Positions 30,497 through 41,400 of a stretch of 64,000 nucleotides of DNA are shown here, one piece after another. Made by a program: the position numbers and the translations under genes. The notes under the pieces were generated by a model. That model was not told the origin of the DNA. It saw nothing but the letters and a program-made list of their open reading frames with translations, and did not search any database. The stretch lies in assembly GCA_947471745.1 (NCBI GenBank), contig CANJKZ010001036.1, positions 1,132,001 to 1,196,000 of the forward strand, in the 5' to 3' direction. Source of the DNA: Closterium sp. Naga37s-1 (lineage: Eukaryota > Streptophyta > Zygnematophyceae > Desmidiales > Closteriaceae). The stretch's first letter is position 1, and every line of letters begins with the position of its first letter.

Positions 30497-30657
30497 GTGT
30501 GAGATGGAGGAGTTTAAACGTGCAGCTAAGCTGAGTGAGAATGCCGGTAATCACCTCATCTCTCCCTCCCCCTCCCCCTCGGCCTTGCCAGGCTGGACGA
30601 GGGAGGAGAGAGCTTAGAAGGAAAGGGGTGGTAATATCTTTCTTCCTCCGCACCCAA

Positions 30658-30658
<1 letters not shown>

Positions 30659-30688
<30 letters not shown>
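30659..30688. repeat. (TC)n tract at inversion breakpoint
   Basis: Fifteen TC dinucleotides. It abuts the 3' end of RLE element A (minus strand) and is the inverted counterpart of the (GA)n tract at 37797-37894. Confidence 0.9.
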
Positions 30689-33350
30689 GAATGGTCCTTG
30701 TATTCCATATGGGGTGGTACAAAGGAAGATGCAAAACGCAAAGCATAAACAAACACATAAACCGGTATTCTATCTCCCTCAAGTCCCCCACCTACTCCGC
30801 CCCCCCCTTGTCCGACCTTACTGGTCGAGAGGGGCCTCAATCAACTGGTGCAGCTGTCCCTCACTGAGAGGGATGATGGGGCCCCGAAAGCCGAGCTCGT
30901 CCGTCGCCAAGGCCTCATTGGTCTTGGTGCGGAGGGCGTTGGCCTGCGCCCGCTGGAGGCACACGCTCCAGCGCTGGCGGTACTCCGTCAGCAGCTTCGC
31001 TGCTTCGTAGGAGGTAGGTGCTGCGTTAAAACGCAGCTTCGCCGCCAGCTCCGCGCATTGCCGCAGGTAAGCCATCACCCCTGGCGAGGGGTAGCCGTAG
31101 GTTTCTACTGCAAGCGCGTGGAATCCCACCCACGCGTTCCGACGGGCGTACTTCTCCTCCTTTTTCGCCGCTGCCGCCCTAGCCGCCCATCCAGGAGCTC
31201 GGTTGCAGTTCTCGTCCTGGTAGGACACCGGGTCCGTCACGGTCACGTCGCACATCCAAACCTCTCCAGTCAGGGGATGACGGATGGTGACATCCGCCTT
31301 TAGGTTTTCAACCAGAGAGTAGACATACGTCTCCTTGTGAACCGTAAACCCCGCCTCAGCCCCTATGTTCGCAATCTCGTCCCGCAGAGCGTGATGGGTT
31401 GCGGTCCTCCCTTTCCCCTTCTCGCAGCGCATGAGGTGGTTGGGGAGGCGATCGTCGGGGAAGGTGGTGCGGTAGCGGCAGTCACAGCGTCTGGGCACGG
31501 GGAGGGGAAGGCCTAGGCGGAAGGCAGCTGCAGTAGAGAGCTAGGAGGGGCCCATCCGTAGCGAGGGGATGAGCGGGATCGCCAGCAGCCAGTCCCCCGC
31601 GCCTGGGCCTAGCACTGACTGCATCCTTTGCGCGTGGCCAGAACGGGGGTTGGGGCGCATCCGCCTTGCCTCGCGCATGACTCTCAAGAAGCGGTGGGAG
31701 TGAACCGCCAGCGCTAGGCTCTGCTGCAGCTTCAGTCCCTTGGGGTCTGCCTTCCCGGCCTGGAGCACCTCGAGAGCCTCTGGGGGGAGAGCTGCCTCAG
31801 CCGCAGCGAGGCGTGCAGGCAGCGCGTGCGGAGAGCCGTGGGTCGGGTCCAGTAGGGGGAGGAGCGCGGCGATAGCGGGATGCAGCGAGTCCTCCAGGGA
31901 GTGCAGGAGGTGGGCGGCGCTGATCACTGAAGCGAGGTAGGCGTAGCTGCTTTCAACAGCGGGGTCAGTGATGCCCAGGCCTCCCAGAGTCACTGGCAGT
32001 GCTGCCTGCCGCCAGATCCTCCGTCTCTCCCTGGCACTCCTCGGGCTCATGATGTGGGCCGAAACCAAGAAGGTGTGGAGGAGCTGTTCCCCCCAAGCAG
32101 ACCATTCCGCTTCGGGAGGGCTTCCAGGGGGGTGGTTCTGGCCAGAAAAGAAGCTCGGCGGCTGACACAGCGGGTGAGGAGGAGGAGACTAAGCTGGGGG
32201 TCCATCTGGGCCAGCAGGGGGAGTGGGGCTGCCGCTGCTGCCAATCTCTCTCTCACAGCGCCTGCGCAGCCCCGGGGTGTGCCCACTGGGCTGCCGAGAA
32301 TCTGCAACCCTTCTTCGGCGATACTAATGCCTGGGGGAACCGAAGAAGGGTCGATTGCTGCGGCAGACCACGCCGCGCATTTTCCCGGATTGTGTACCAG
32401 GCCGAGGGCGGCTAGTGCAGAGGTGAGGTGGACAAATGCCGCTGTGCAGGCCGTGGCGTCGCCGAGCAGCGTGATGTCGTCGGCGTACGCCAGCAGGACC
32501 ACCTGAGGGTGTGCTGCCGCCGTGTCAACGAGGCACGGATGGATGCTTGCCGCGAACAGGAGGGGGCCGAGCGGGTCCCCTTGGCGGACTCCTCTGGCGC
32601 TCTGCAGCGGGGCGGCGCCGAAGTCGTGGTCGAGGAAGAGAGAGGAGGCAGCCCCATAGGATAGGCGGACGAGGGGGATCAGCGCCTTCAGCGCCTCGTT
32701 TCTCAGCCCCTCGAACACCGCTCTCCTTTCGACCGCATTGAACGCGTTCGCGAGGTCAATCTGCAGCGCCACTGCCCCTGGGTGCACTTCCAGGTACGTG
32801 CGAGCGGTGTGGATAGCCGCTTCGATCCCCCCTGCTACTGCTACTCCGAACTGAAGGGGAGCAAAGTGAGTACGAGCAGCCGGCGCGGTCAGAAATAGGG
32901 CGGCCTTGGTAATAATCCGGAGGAGACATTCACCCACCGCGATTGGCCTCGTCCCACCTTGAGGTTTCGTAAAGGCTAACAGGCGGGAGGCCGTTAGGAG
33001 TTCCCCTGCGACAGTGGGGAGTTTTCCTGCTAGAGCCGTGTTTGTGAGGGCGAGGAGATGGGTGAGTACTTCGGCATTCCCAAGGGCCGCGTCTCGGATG
33101 TGCTCGAAAGTGGTTCCTGAAGGCCCGGCCCCGACTCCATTGGGGAGCTTGGCGAGGAGACGCCTGAAGTCGCGGGCTTCGAAAGTGGGTGGGTCTTCCG
33201 CCGTGGCAGTGTGAAGCCAATCAGGGAGTGATTGACATGCAGGTGGGTGTTTCGCTGTGAGGGCTTCCAACACTTCAGGTGAGGCTGGCGACACTGGAGT
33301 GGCCTGGAGGGATTGAAGTGATTTTGACAGGTTACCCCATGTTGTGGGGT
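30689..33350 (-). mobile_element. RLE-type non-LTR retrotransposon A (5'-truncated)
   Basis: The minus strand carries the RT and C-terminal endonuclease portion of a non-LTR element related to element 1. The 3' end (AATACAAGGACCATTC) abuts (GA)n, as do the 3' ends of elements 1 and 2. The 5' end is lost near 33350, before the RT region. In the inferred ancestral orientation it lies immediately before element 1 and in the same direction. Confidence 0.85.
30818..33294 (-). pseudogene. RLE element A reverse transcriptase-endonuclease remnant
   Basis: From about 33294 the frame encodes RT with motif A in LQIDLANAFN and motif C in LLAYADDITLLG. Near 32050 a frameshift moves it to a second frame (GGLGITDPAVE...), a stop near 31541 breaks it, and the last frame (31498-30818) encodes the CDC...HLMRC zinc motif, the RTxTH segment and the endonuclease core (KADVTIR...MCDVTVTDP). 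The active-site motifs are intact but the frame is broken twice. Confidence 0.8.
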
Positions 33351-34037
33351 GCTGTCAGTGTTGTACGCGCTGAGCAGTGATGCGAAGTAAGGAAAAGGAT
33401 TTTTCCTTACAGTAACCTAGCTTTGACATTGGCATTCTCTTTGTCATTTCTCTTTTGGAAAATTCCCTGGTTTAGGAAAATCAAAACCGGTCTCCCTTCG
33501 CAAGAGCTTCTGAATCTGGACTCCCTCCTTCCTCCCTCCCTCCCCTCCCTCCCTCCCTCCCCTCTCTCCCTCCCTCCCCTCCCTCCCTCCCTCCTGTTGG
33601 GCTGAGAAAAGCCCTTAGGATCTTTGCAGGACTGAATTCTGAGTAGGACAATGTAATAGCGGAAGCGTTTAATAAGAACTTTGTGAACCACCTTGCGCTA
33701 GTATGTGAGGGCAAAGTAGATTGATTAAAACAAAGGGATACAAGCTTTTATAAGAGTACAAGGAATACGAAGAGATACAGTTAATAACCGTTTTGGTGTT
33801 GCTGTTGCGGTTCGATACAGTGATGACTCGGGCAACTGCTCAATAGCGAGTCAGTTGTTTGTCCTTGCTGTCGCGCTGTATTTGTCAGGTCAAAAGTCGC
33901 TGACCTTTGACTTTAGCATAACCTCCAGCAGTTGTTCAACCTCTGAGGGTTGACTCGCTAATGCTTCGATATGTTTCGCTTCGCTTCTGACTTGGTGTTT
34001 CGACACGACAGAGGCGCTAAATCAATTGTTTCCAACA
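33351..34037. other. Unassigned region with CT-rich tracts and LTR-like sequence
   Basis: 33360-33415 resembles 14515-14575 (GCGAAGTAAGGAAAA...TTTTCCTT hairpin), so a gypsy-type LTR fragment is likely. 33520-33597 is (CCCT)n. 33600-34037 is AT-richer and has no coding signature. Confidence 0.5.
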
Positions 34038-35501
34038 CCTCCCTCCCTCCCTCCCTCCCTCCGCGACGAGAGGCGAAGAGAGCGACGCGTTAGTAGTGGA
34101 CGCACCTGTGCCAGAAGATTTGACACTAGAGACAGCTAAAGATCCTAGTCTAAGTACACACGAATAAAAAGATCCAGCAGTACTATAGTCATCAACAGCA
34201 TACAGAACAGAAAAAATATCAGACATGTCCATACTAAACAAAGGCAAACCACGTTGCAGCAGCGCCAACCAGTCAGGAGTGACCACCTGAGACAAAAAGT
34301 GAACGCGATAAAGGTCGTCGAGGCGGCGGAAGCAGCGCGCAGCGGAATGATCATGTCGCATACAGACGGTGCCAGCACTCGGACCAGTCAGAAGTCGGTA
34401 CTGACAGGGCCCGACGTCCCGACGATGCGCCACCCAGTTGCCAGGGCTGCCACCGCAGCCGACGCTCCCCGGACCACTAGGTCTCCACTGCTGCAGAGAG
34501 GCCCAATGCTCGATCTGCTGCTGCTGCTGCGTCACAGCCACACCCCTAGGACCAGCACCTCTTCTGCCCGTACCACCAGACTCAGGACCTCTTCCAGCGT
34601 CTTCTCCCCCAGACGTACCAGCACTTCCACCGCCTCCACCTCCTCCACCCCCTCCACCCCCTCCGCGCCTCCGACCACCCTTGCGACGTCGCTGTTCACC
34701 AGAGGCAGCAACTGCTGCAAGCTCTGTCGGGGCAGCAGGCTGAGCAACAGCAGCCGACGCAGAGGCAGCGGCGAGGAAGGATGGGGCGCATCCCTCAAAC
34801 ATGGGGGGAAGCACTGTACTAGAGGAGGAGGCTATGGCGAGTAAGCGGGTCTCGATCTTAGTGAGACGCTTCTCAAAGAAATCGATAGTGAGGTTCATTG
34901 GGTGTTTTGAGAGGAAAGCGTCGCGAGCAGTTGCGAATCGGTCAGGAAGGCGGGTCGCGAGGAGGTACAGGGTGATGTACATGGGGGGCGGGTGCACAGC
35001 AAGGACCTCAGTAGTGCAAGCTGCACGGTAGCTAGTGTCAAGCGAGCGCAGGTGGGTAACGAGATCAGCAACAGTGGAGAACGCAGAGAGATCTGGAAAG
35101 AGGAAAGGCAGAAAGAGGCGGCCCAAAGAGGCAGAGGAGGGAGTGGAGTAGCGAGCAATAACAACATCAAAGCACTCCTTTGCTGTCTCCACATGGCAAA
35201 AGTGTTTCCGCTCGGCCTGCGGGAGGTGGCGACCAATAGCAAGGCGCGCAGCGGCGTCGCGCGCCTCCCACTGCGTGCGCTCTAGTCGAGCCTCGCGGTA
35301 CTCCTCCTTCTGCGCTGGCGTGGCGTCAGCAGCAAGACCAAAAGGACGCGACGGGGCTGGGAGCTCACCCGAAGCGTGATCGTACAGGGAGATGTCATGC
35401 TGAAGCTGGCTCCGCAGGTAGAGCTTGAGTTCCAGCAGCCACGAAGCGAAGTCAATCGCACGACCCTCCGCATCGAAACGCAAGACTGACTCAGTCGCCA
35501 T
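34038..35501 (-). pseudogene. Copia gag fragment
   Basis: From ATG 35501 (MATESVLRFDAEGRAIDF) a Ty1/copia gag reads through the retrotransposon gag core (HVETAKECFDVVIARY, PPPMYITLYLLATRLPDRF), a Lys/Gly-rich region and a Cys/His motif (TVCMRHDHSAARCFRRLDD). It ends soon after, near a (CCCT)n tract; protease, integrase, RT and LTRs are absent. Only gag survives. The frame is open for about 490 codons and diverges from copia elements 1 and 2, so it belongs to another lineage. In the inferred ancestral orientation it lies on the plus strand inside or after the MIF4G gene. Confidence 0.75.
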
Positions 35502-35504
35502 AAC

Positions 35505-35830
35505 TGCAGGAAGCAAGGGCGCAGCTACAGCAGGTGGGAGGAAACGAGCACATGGGGAGGAGACCGACAGCTTTTCGGGCTCAGCACAGCAGGGCGCCGC
35601 AGGCTGGCTCGGCAGGGCGAGCTGGCGCGGGCAGTGGGCGGCAGGTGCGAGCGGCACGCGGGCTGGCGAAAGCTGGAGCGCGGCCTGCTCGGGCTGGCAC
35701 GAGCTGGTGCGAGCTGGTGCTGCTGGCTGGTGCGAGCTGGTGCTGCTGGCTGGTGCGAGCTGGTGCTGCTGGCTGGTGCGAGCTGGCACTGCTGCTGTTT
35801 CTGCTGCTCTTGATGCTTTTGCTGCAAACA
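35505..35830 (-). repeat. Repetitive leader upstream of gag
   Basis: Imperfect GCTGGTGCGAGCTGGTGCTG units with GCGGGCTGG-type GC-rich sequence. The position between the putative LTR side and gag parallels the repetitive leader of copia element 1. Confidence 0.7.
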
Positions 35831-35921
35831 CAACCAGCTAGGTGTGTTCCTCGATGCATTTACCAGCTGATCCTTCTCAGTCCCCTGGTACTTAGCCAAA
35901 TACTCCACACGCCTAAGATAC

Positions 35922-37773
35922 CTTCAAGCAGCAGCGGCGCTCTCCCCCTCCTCTCCATCGCCCCCCCTGCTATTGTGAGCAGCACACACACTGCTTCGAC
36001 GTGGGTGGGAGGGCGGATGGATGCAGGATCGCCCAAAAGTTCCTGGGGGAGGGAGGGAAGCGAGGGGTGTATGGGAGAGAAGCAATAGTTGGAAGGGAGG
36101 TGAACGAGGGGGGTACTTGTCCAACAGTAGTGGCACTCCCCCACTCCTCTCCATCGTCCCCCTTGCAATCAAAAGCAGCAAACACACACAAACACGCACC
36201 GCTATTATATGAGAAGGAGGAGGAACACAAACTAGGTTACCCAACAGTTTGTGGAAGAGAGAAATACGAGGGAAGAGGGAGGTAAGGGAGGTAAGCGAGG
36301 TAAGCGAGGTAAGGGAGGTAAGGGAGGTAAGGGAGGTAAGAACGGGAAGGGAAAGGGGGCTATTATGAAAACGGCATTCGTCCTGTCAATAAGCCCCTTC
36401 GGTTATGGCAAGCAGCACATATGCAGCTTCCACGTGGGAGGGAGGGGGGATTCTGCGAGGGAAGGATCGGTCCCTTTTTGGACGCAGGATCGCTCAAAAG
36501 TTCCTTGAAGAGGGTTGTGAGGGAAAGAAGCTTATGCAATGGTTGGCGCTAGAAGCTTATGAAACGCGCCTAAACTCAACTCACCTGCACACATGCGTGA
36601 AGCGAACCACCCACTTTGGAATGACTCTCTGAAGAAACAACTCCCCTATCAGCTGAATGTTTCCCAACACATTCTGACGCGCCTCAACACTCCACTCACC
36701 TGCACATAACCACCCGCACACCTGCACACCTGCGCACCCACGCACCTGCACACATGCGCACCCACGCACCTGCACACATGCGCACCCACGCACCTGCACA
36801 CATGCGCACCCACGCACCTGCACACATGCGCACCCACGCACCTGCACACATGCGCACCCACGCACCTGCAGACATGCGCACCCACGCACCTGCACACATA
36901 CGCACCCACGCACCTGCACACATGCGCACCCACGCACCTGCACATACACGAACCATTCACCTGCACACATGCGCACCCACGCACCTGCACATACACGAAC
37001 CACTCACCTGCACACATGCGCACCCACGCACCTGCACATACACGAACCACTCACCTGCACACATGCGCACCCACGCACCTGCACATACACGAACCACTCA
37101 CCTGCACACATGCATGAACCACCGGTTCGGGAATCATTCTCTGAAGAAACAGCTCCCCTATCAGCCGAATGGTGCCCACTGCCCGTGCCTTGGCCCTGCA
37201 CTGCTCCTTCTCCTCTTCTCTCCCCTTCTCACTCTCTCGCTTCTTCTCCCTCTTCTCCCTTTCATCATCCTCGTTTGTATCTTTCTCCCTATCTCTCCCA
37301 TCCTCGTCATCCCCTTCCCCCATTCCCTCATCTTCGCCCCCTTCTCCTCTCTCTCCTTCATGCAAGGAACCTTGCACTTCCGTTGTGCAATTCTCTCCCT
37401 TTCCCTTTCTCCTTCTCCCTCTGCTTTTCCTTCCCTTCTTTTTTGCTCCTTTCCCTTCTCCCTCCCCTTCTCCCCCCTCCTCCTCTCCCCTCTCCTCCTC
37501 TCCTCCCCCTTCTTCCCCCTCCCGTTCTCTCCTGTCAACTTTTCCACCCTCCTCCTCTCCCCTCTCCTCTCCCCCCTCCTCTCCCCCCTCCTCTCCCCCC
37601 TCCCCCTCTCCCTTCTCCTCTCCCCCCTCCTCCTCTCCTCTCTCCTCTCCCCCCTCCTCCTCTCCTCTCCCCTCTCCCCCCTCCTCCTCTCCCGTCTCCT
37701 CTCCTCTCTCCTCCTCTCCTCCCTCCTCTCCTTTCGTGCTTCCTTCCTGCAATGATTCCAGCAACTCGCCAGC
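35922..37773 (-). CDS. eIF4G/eIFiso4G-type MIF4G protein, exons 4-5 (inverted)
   Basis: On the minus strand, acceptor TTCCAG precedes GCTGGCGAGTTGCTGG (37773). One frame stays open 224 codons to CATGTGTGCAG^GTGAGT (37102), in phase with exon 3 at 29928. It encodes [11 protein letters not shown], a ~190-residue E/K/R-rich charged linker, then the diagnostic [19 protein letters not shown]. Exon 5 (36042-35922) reads [12 protein letters not shown] and [12 protein letters not shown], the next MIF4G helices. Together with exons 1-3 the order of conserved segments is exactly that of eIF4G, so these exons belong to the same gene but the block is now reversed. Echoes of exon 5 lie at 36500-36350 and 36240-36130, and of the exon 4 core at 36670-36590. 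After 35922 coding sequence gives way to a copia fragment. The family is firm, the joint gene model inferred. Confidence 0.75.
36716..37101 (-). repeat. 24-bp minisatellite made of the exon 4 donor
   Basis: About 15 units containing CATGTGTGCAGGTGCGTGGG on the minus strand, directly downstream of MIF4G exon 4, which ends CATGTGTGCAG^GTGAGTGG. Some units alternate with a 23-bp variant containing TCGTGTATGTGCAGGTG. Each unit holds an exon end and a GT donor. Confidence 0.9.
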
Positions 37774-37792
37774 CTGGAACAGGACAAAACGA

Positions 37793-37894
<102 letters not shown>

Positions 37895-38025
37895 TTCCCT
37901 TAGCCCTCTGCCCTCTGCCTCATCCCTCTGCCCTCTGCTCTCCATAGCCTTTTAAGGGCTGGTTTGGTCTTTTTCTCCTCATTATTTCGTGTGGAGTTCA
38001 ATTTCGGCGTTCGTTCGAGAGAGCG

Positions 38026-38056
<31 letters not shown>

Positions 38057-38059
38057 GAG

Positions 38060-38440
38060 GACTTAGCCTCTGCCCTCTGCCTCTGCCCTCAGTCCCTAGC
38101 TATATAAGTGTCCCGTGGAGACCTCTTTTCTTCATTAGTTCATTTGGTTCCAGTTTTCGTAGGCGGAGAGAGTGAGAGAGAGAGAGAGACTTAGCCTCTG
38201 CCCTCTGCCTCTGCCCTCAGTCCCTAGCTATATAAGTGTCCCGTGGAGACCTCTTTTCTTCATTAGTTCATTTGGTTCCAGTTTTCGTAGGCGGAGAGAG
38301 TGAGAGAGAGAGAGGACTTAGCCTCTGCCCTCTGCCTCTGCCCTCAGTCCCTAGCTATTTAAGTGTCCCGTGGAGACCTCTTTTCTTCTTTAGTTCATTT
38401 GGTTCCAGTTTTCGTAGGCACACACGGCAAGACAACTATG
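38060..38440 (+). promoter_or_regulatory. Three tandem 5' UTR monomers with TATA-like boxes
   Basis: Units of ~128 bp begin at 38060, 38188 and 38315, each starting GACTTAGCCTCTGCC and containing CTATATAAG (CTATTTAAG in the third) about 20 bp before GTGGAGACC. Monomer arrays with repeated promoters are known from the 5' UTR of mammalian L1; here the function is inferred. Confidence 0.7.
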
Positions 38441-38493
38441 GGCAATGTGCCCACCTTCTAGACACCGAGATGCAATAGGTCTACATACGGCGG

Positions 38494-41400
38494 GTGCCTG
38501 AGGCTACATCAAGTGGGCATCCAGTGCCGCAAGGATACCGCGCATGGTCCTCCACAACTGCTGGACCACTAATGCGGTCGCGCCGACAGCTTCAATCGCG
38601 CCTCCATCGCGGAGGTGTGCTGTCAGACCCTGGACCGTCTCGTCCAGCTGCGAGACCGCTACGCCTCCCAGTGCGGGCGCTCCCAGCACGGGTAGGAGGA
38701 GGAAGGCAAGCTGGGCAGCAGCCGCCATGCAATCAGCTCGCGCATCACGATCAAGAGTGCTCCCTGGGTTCCAGAGAATGGCAAAATGTGAGTTCACCAG
38801 AATCAGTGTCAGGGCCTGCTGACACTCCACCAATCGCCACAACTGGGCGAGAGTCGCCGTGGGAACTTGGGCCAGCCCAGTGGTCAGTAGCGCAGCTGGA
38901 ACAGGAAGAGGGGGCGGGGGCTGCACTGATGGAACATCAGCATGCTGCCGCGGAGGGACGAAGGCCACCCTCGCCCCTCCGCCTCCCGCCCCCACAAATC
39001 CCATGTCTGGAAGAGGAGGAATCCATGGCAGCAGGGGATATGGCGCAGCAGAAACAGGACACAAGGATGCACGCGGAGCACGATCAGCGCCAGGAGCGGG
39101 AACCCGCGGGTACGCCAATGCGGGTGGCGCAGGAGCAGCAAGGGGCGCGGCCGGAGCTTGCGCATTCACTGGAGCGGGGGCGGACGCAGGAGCGGCGGGA
39201 GCCAGAGAGTTTCCAAGATTCGGTGCGCCACTCAGGGCACTGCGCATCGCCGCAGCTAACATCCCCGGGAAATCCTCGCGCAGCTGCTGCATCTCGCTTG
39301 GCCCACCGCGCCCGCGACCGTGTCCTCCCCACCAACCACCGCGGCCTCCGCGGTGCGCCGACCGGTACGACGAGGAGGGGCGTCGCCGAGGAGAACCTCG
39401 CCCCCGATGCGCTGCCGCATTGCCCCCCGCGGCACCGTGAATCTGAGACTCCGCGTGCCGCTGCGCGACGGGATGCACCGGCGCAGCCGCAGGGGCCACC
39501 AGGCGGGCAGAGTCGGGGCCGGCGCCCACCGCTGTCTCCGGCGCAGGGACCCCGGCGGCAGCTTGGACAGACAGCGCGGCCACAAGCGACGGCTGCGCGA
39601 CGGGAACCGGCGCGCCGGACGCGGGATCAACGTGTGGAAGGCTCGGAGGGGGAGCCGACACCGGCGGGACTGGAACAGAGGACGCCGCAACAGCAACAGG
39701 AGGAGCCGGGGGGGCAAAGGGAGCAGCAGCAACAGCTACACCAGCAACAAGGGCCGGAGGCGGAGCAATCGCACTCTCAGCGGTGTGACCTTGATCCACC
39801 GCTGACTTCTCCGCTTCAGTCGCCATTGCGGCGAACGCGCCGACAGCAGGTGATCGAGGACGCACGGCTGCGTCAGAACGCGGGAGTAGGTAGTCGCGGA
39901 AATCCCCAGCTGACCGCGGCCAGTGCGCGGGCACGAGGGGGTCGAGCCGGAGGTCGCGGACGTGGTAGAGGCACTCGTGAAGGAGGTCCGGAGAACGCGT
40001 TCCAGGCAGCGGCGCGAAGGGCTTTAACTGAATTAGCTAGAACTAACGAAGAAGTAGAAGTATCGGGGAGTATTTATGAGGCGGAGGAGGGAGAAGAAGG
40101 CGCACCCTCAACTTCGAATGCCTCGGAGGAGGCCCAGTCACAAACTCCAGCTCGGGGGAGAATCAGCTCAACCCATGCCCGAAGCGCGTCATCAAATTTC
40201 AGAAACACATTCACCCAGCCGCGACCCTCACCACAGATTCAAACCGCTTCCCGCCCCCCTGCCACCACTGCCAACCATCCCGCCCAACCGAACCTGACTT
40301 CGCCACCTGCAAATGCACCGCGAACTGCAGCGAGGGGTAACCAACAGCAACCACAGCCCCCCCCCCAAAAATCGCCCGAAGCCCTCGCCAAGGACGACAC
40401 ACTATTCGCGAACGTCAGTACCTGGAATCTGGATAAGCTACGCGATAGTCGCAACGCTCCGCTGGCACGTCGCCTGCCGGAAAAATTGCGCCTACTTTTC
40501 GCTATGGTTATGCTGACACCACTGCTACGACTCGCACACGACCCAGACTCCATCCCGGCCTGGACGATTCTGCTGTTCGCGGCTCGCCTGACGCTGCGTC
40601 AGCATTCGCCGAGGCACCCTGACTGGAAGGCGACCAGGGAAAGATTGCGTAAATTCCTGCGAGGGGAGTGGGAGGCACTGTACCAGGAAACGGTTGATTC
40701 GTTGGAGTCCCCTCAGCCACCTAGACACCAGCCAGACGACCTGGGGGTAATATCAAGGGCAGAGGGTCTGGCGCGACGAGGCAGCTTACGCAGAGCAGTC
40801 ATGGCACTGGAAGCCACCCCAGTCAGCAAGCCATCACCGGCGGTTCTGGAATCCCTCCGCGCCAAGCATCCAAGTGCCCCGCGCCCTGGCACACCGTGGC
40901 CCCAGCCTGAACCGGACTCATACCTGGCAGTTTCGCGGGAAGTTTTTCTGAAGCTCCTCTCGCGGTGTGAGAATGGGGTAGGCGCAGGTCCCTCGGGCAC
41001 AAAGTTCGAGCACCTGCGCGAAGCTGCCCTGATACACGCCACCATTGGGTATCACTTACATGCGTTGGTCAACACAATCCTGAGAGGGAAGTTGTGTCAG
41101 GAAGTAGGGAAGCTTCTCACAGCATCACGTTTGATAGCCCTAGACAAGCCCGATGGGGGGACCAGGCCGATCGCCATAGGAGAGTGCGTCCTCCGATTGG
41201 CAGCCAAAGCAGCGCTTACCCAGCTAGCAGAAGCAGCCCGAGAGTTTTTCCTACCTTTACAGTTTGGAGTGGCCGTGCCAGGAGGTGCCGAAGCAGTCAT
41301 TCATATCGTTCGCACTTTCACTGCGGCCAACAAGGACGCCTTGGTCTTACAGGCTGACCTGGCCAATGCGTTCAATAGTGTTGACCGCCACGCCATGGCG

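Larger units (their letters stand above)
29980..30605 (+). repeat. Echoes of MIF4G exon 3 end, and of exon 4 start
   Basis: Five or more copies of the exon 3 tail (GGCACGTGTCAGGAGGAGTT / AAGCTGAGGCTCCAG) occur at about 29980-30035, 30173-30215, 30243-30335, 30410-30470 and 30490-30540, some with GTGGGG or GTAATC donors. At 30592 GCTGGACGAG after CTTGCCAG is an acceptor echo of exon 4 (GCTGGCGAGTTG), although exon 4 itself lies 7 kb away on the other strand. Confidence 0.75.

Noticed and set aside
36716-37101. CRISPR-like array or repeat protein ([12 protein letters not shown])
   Set aside because: Head-to-tail 24-bp units without unique spacers; the unit is a copy of the adjoining exon end and donor.
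38504-39934. 476-codon antisense ORF opposite the RLE element N-terminus
   Set aside because: High GC and Arg/Gly/Pro/Ala codon use leave the opposite strand open. No domain is visible, and the plus frame is the one continuous with RT.
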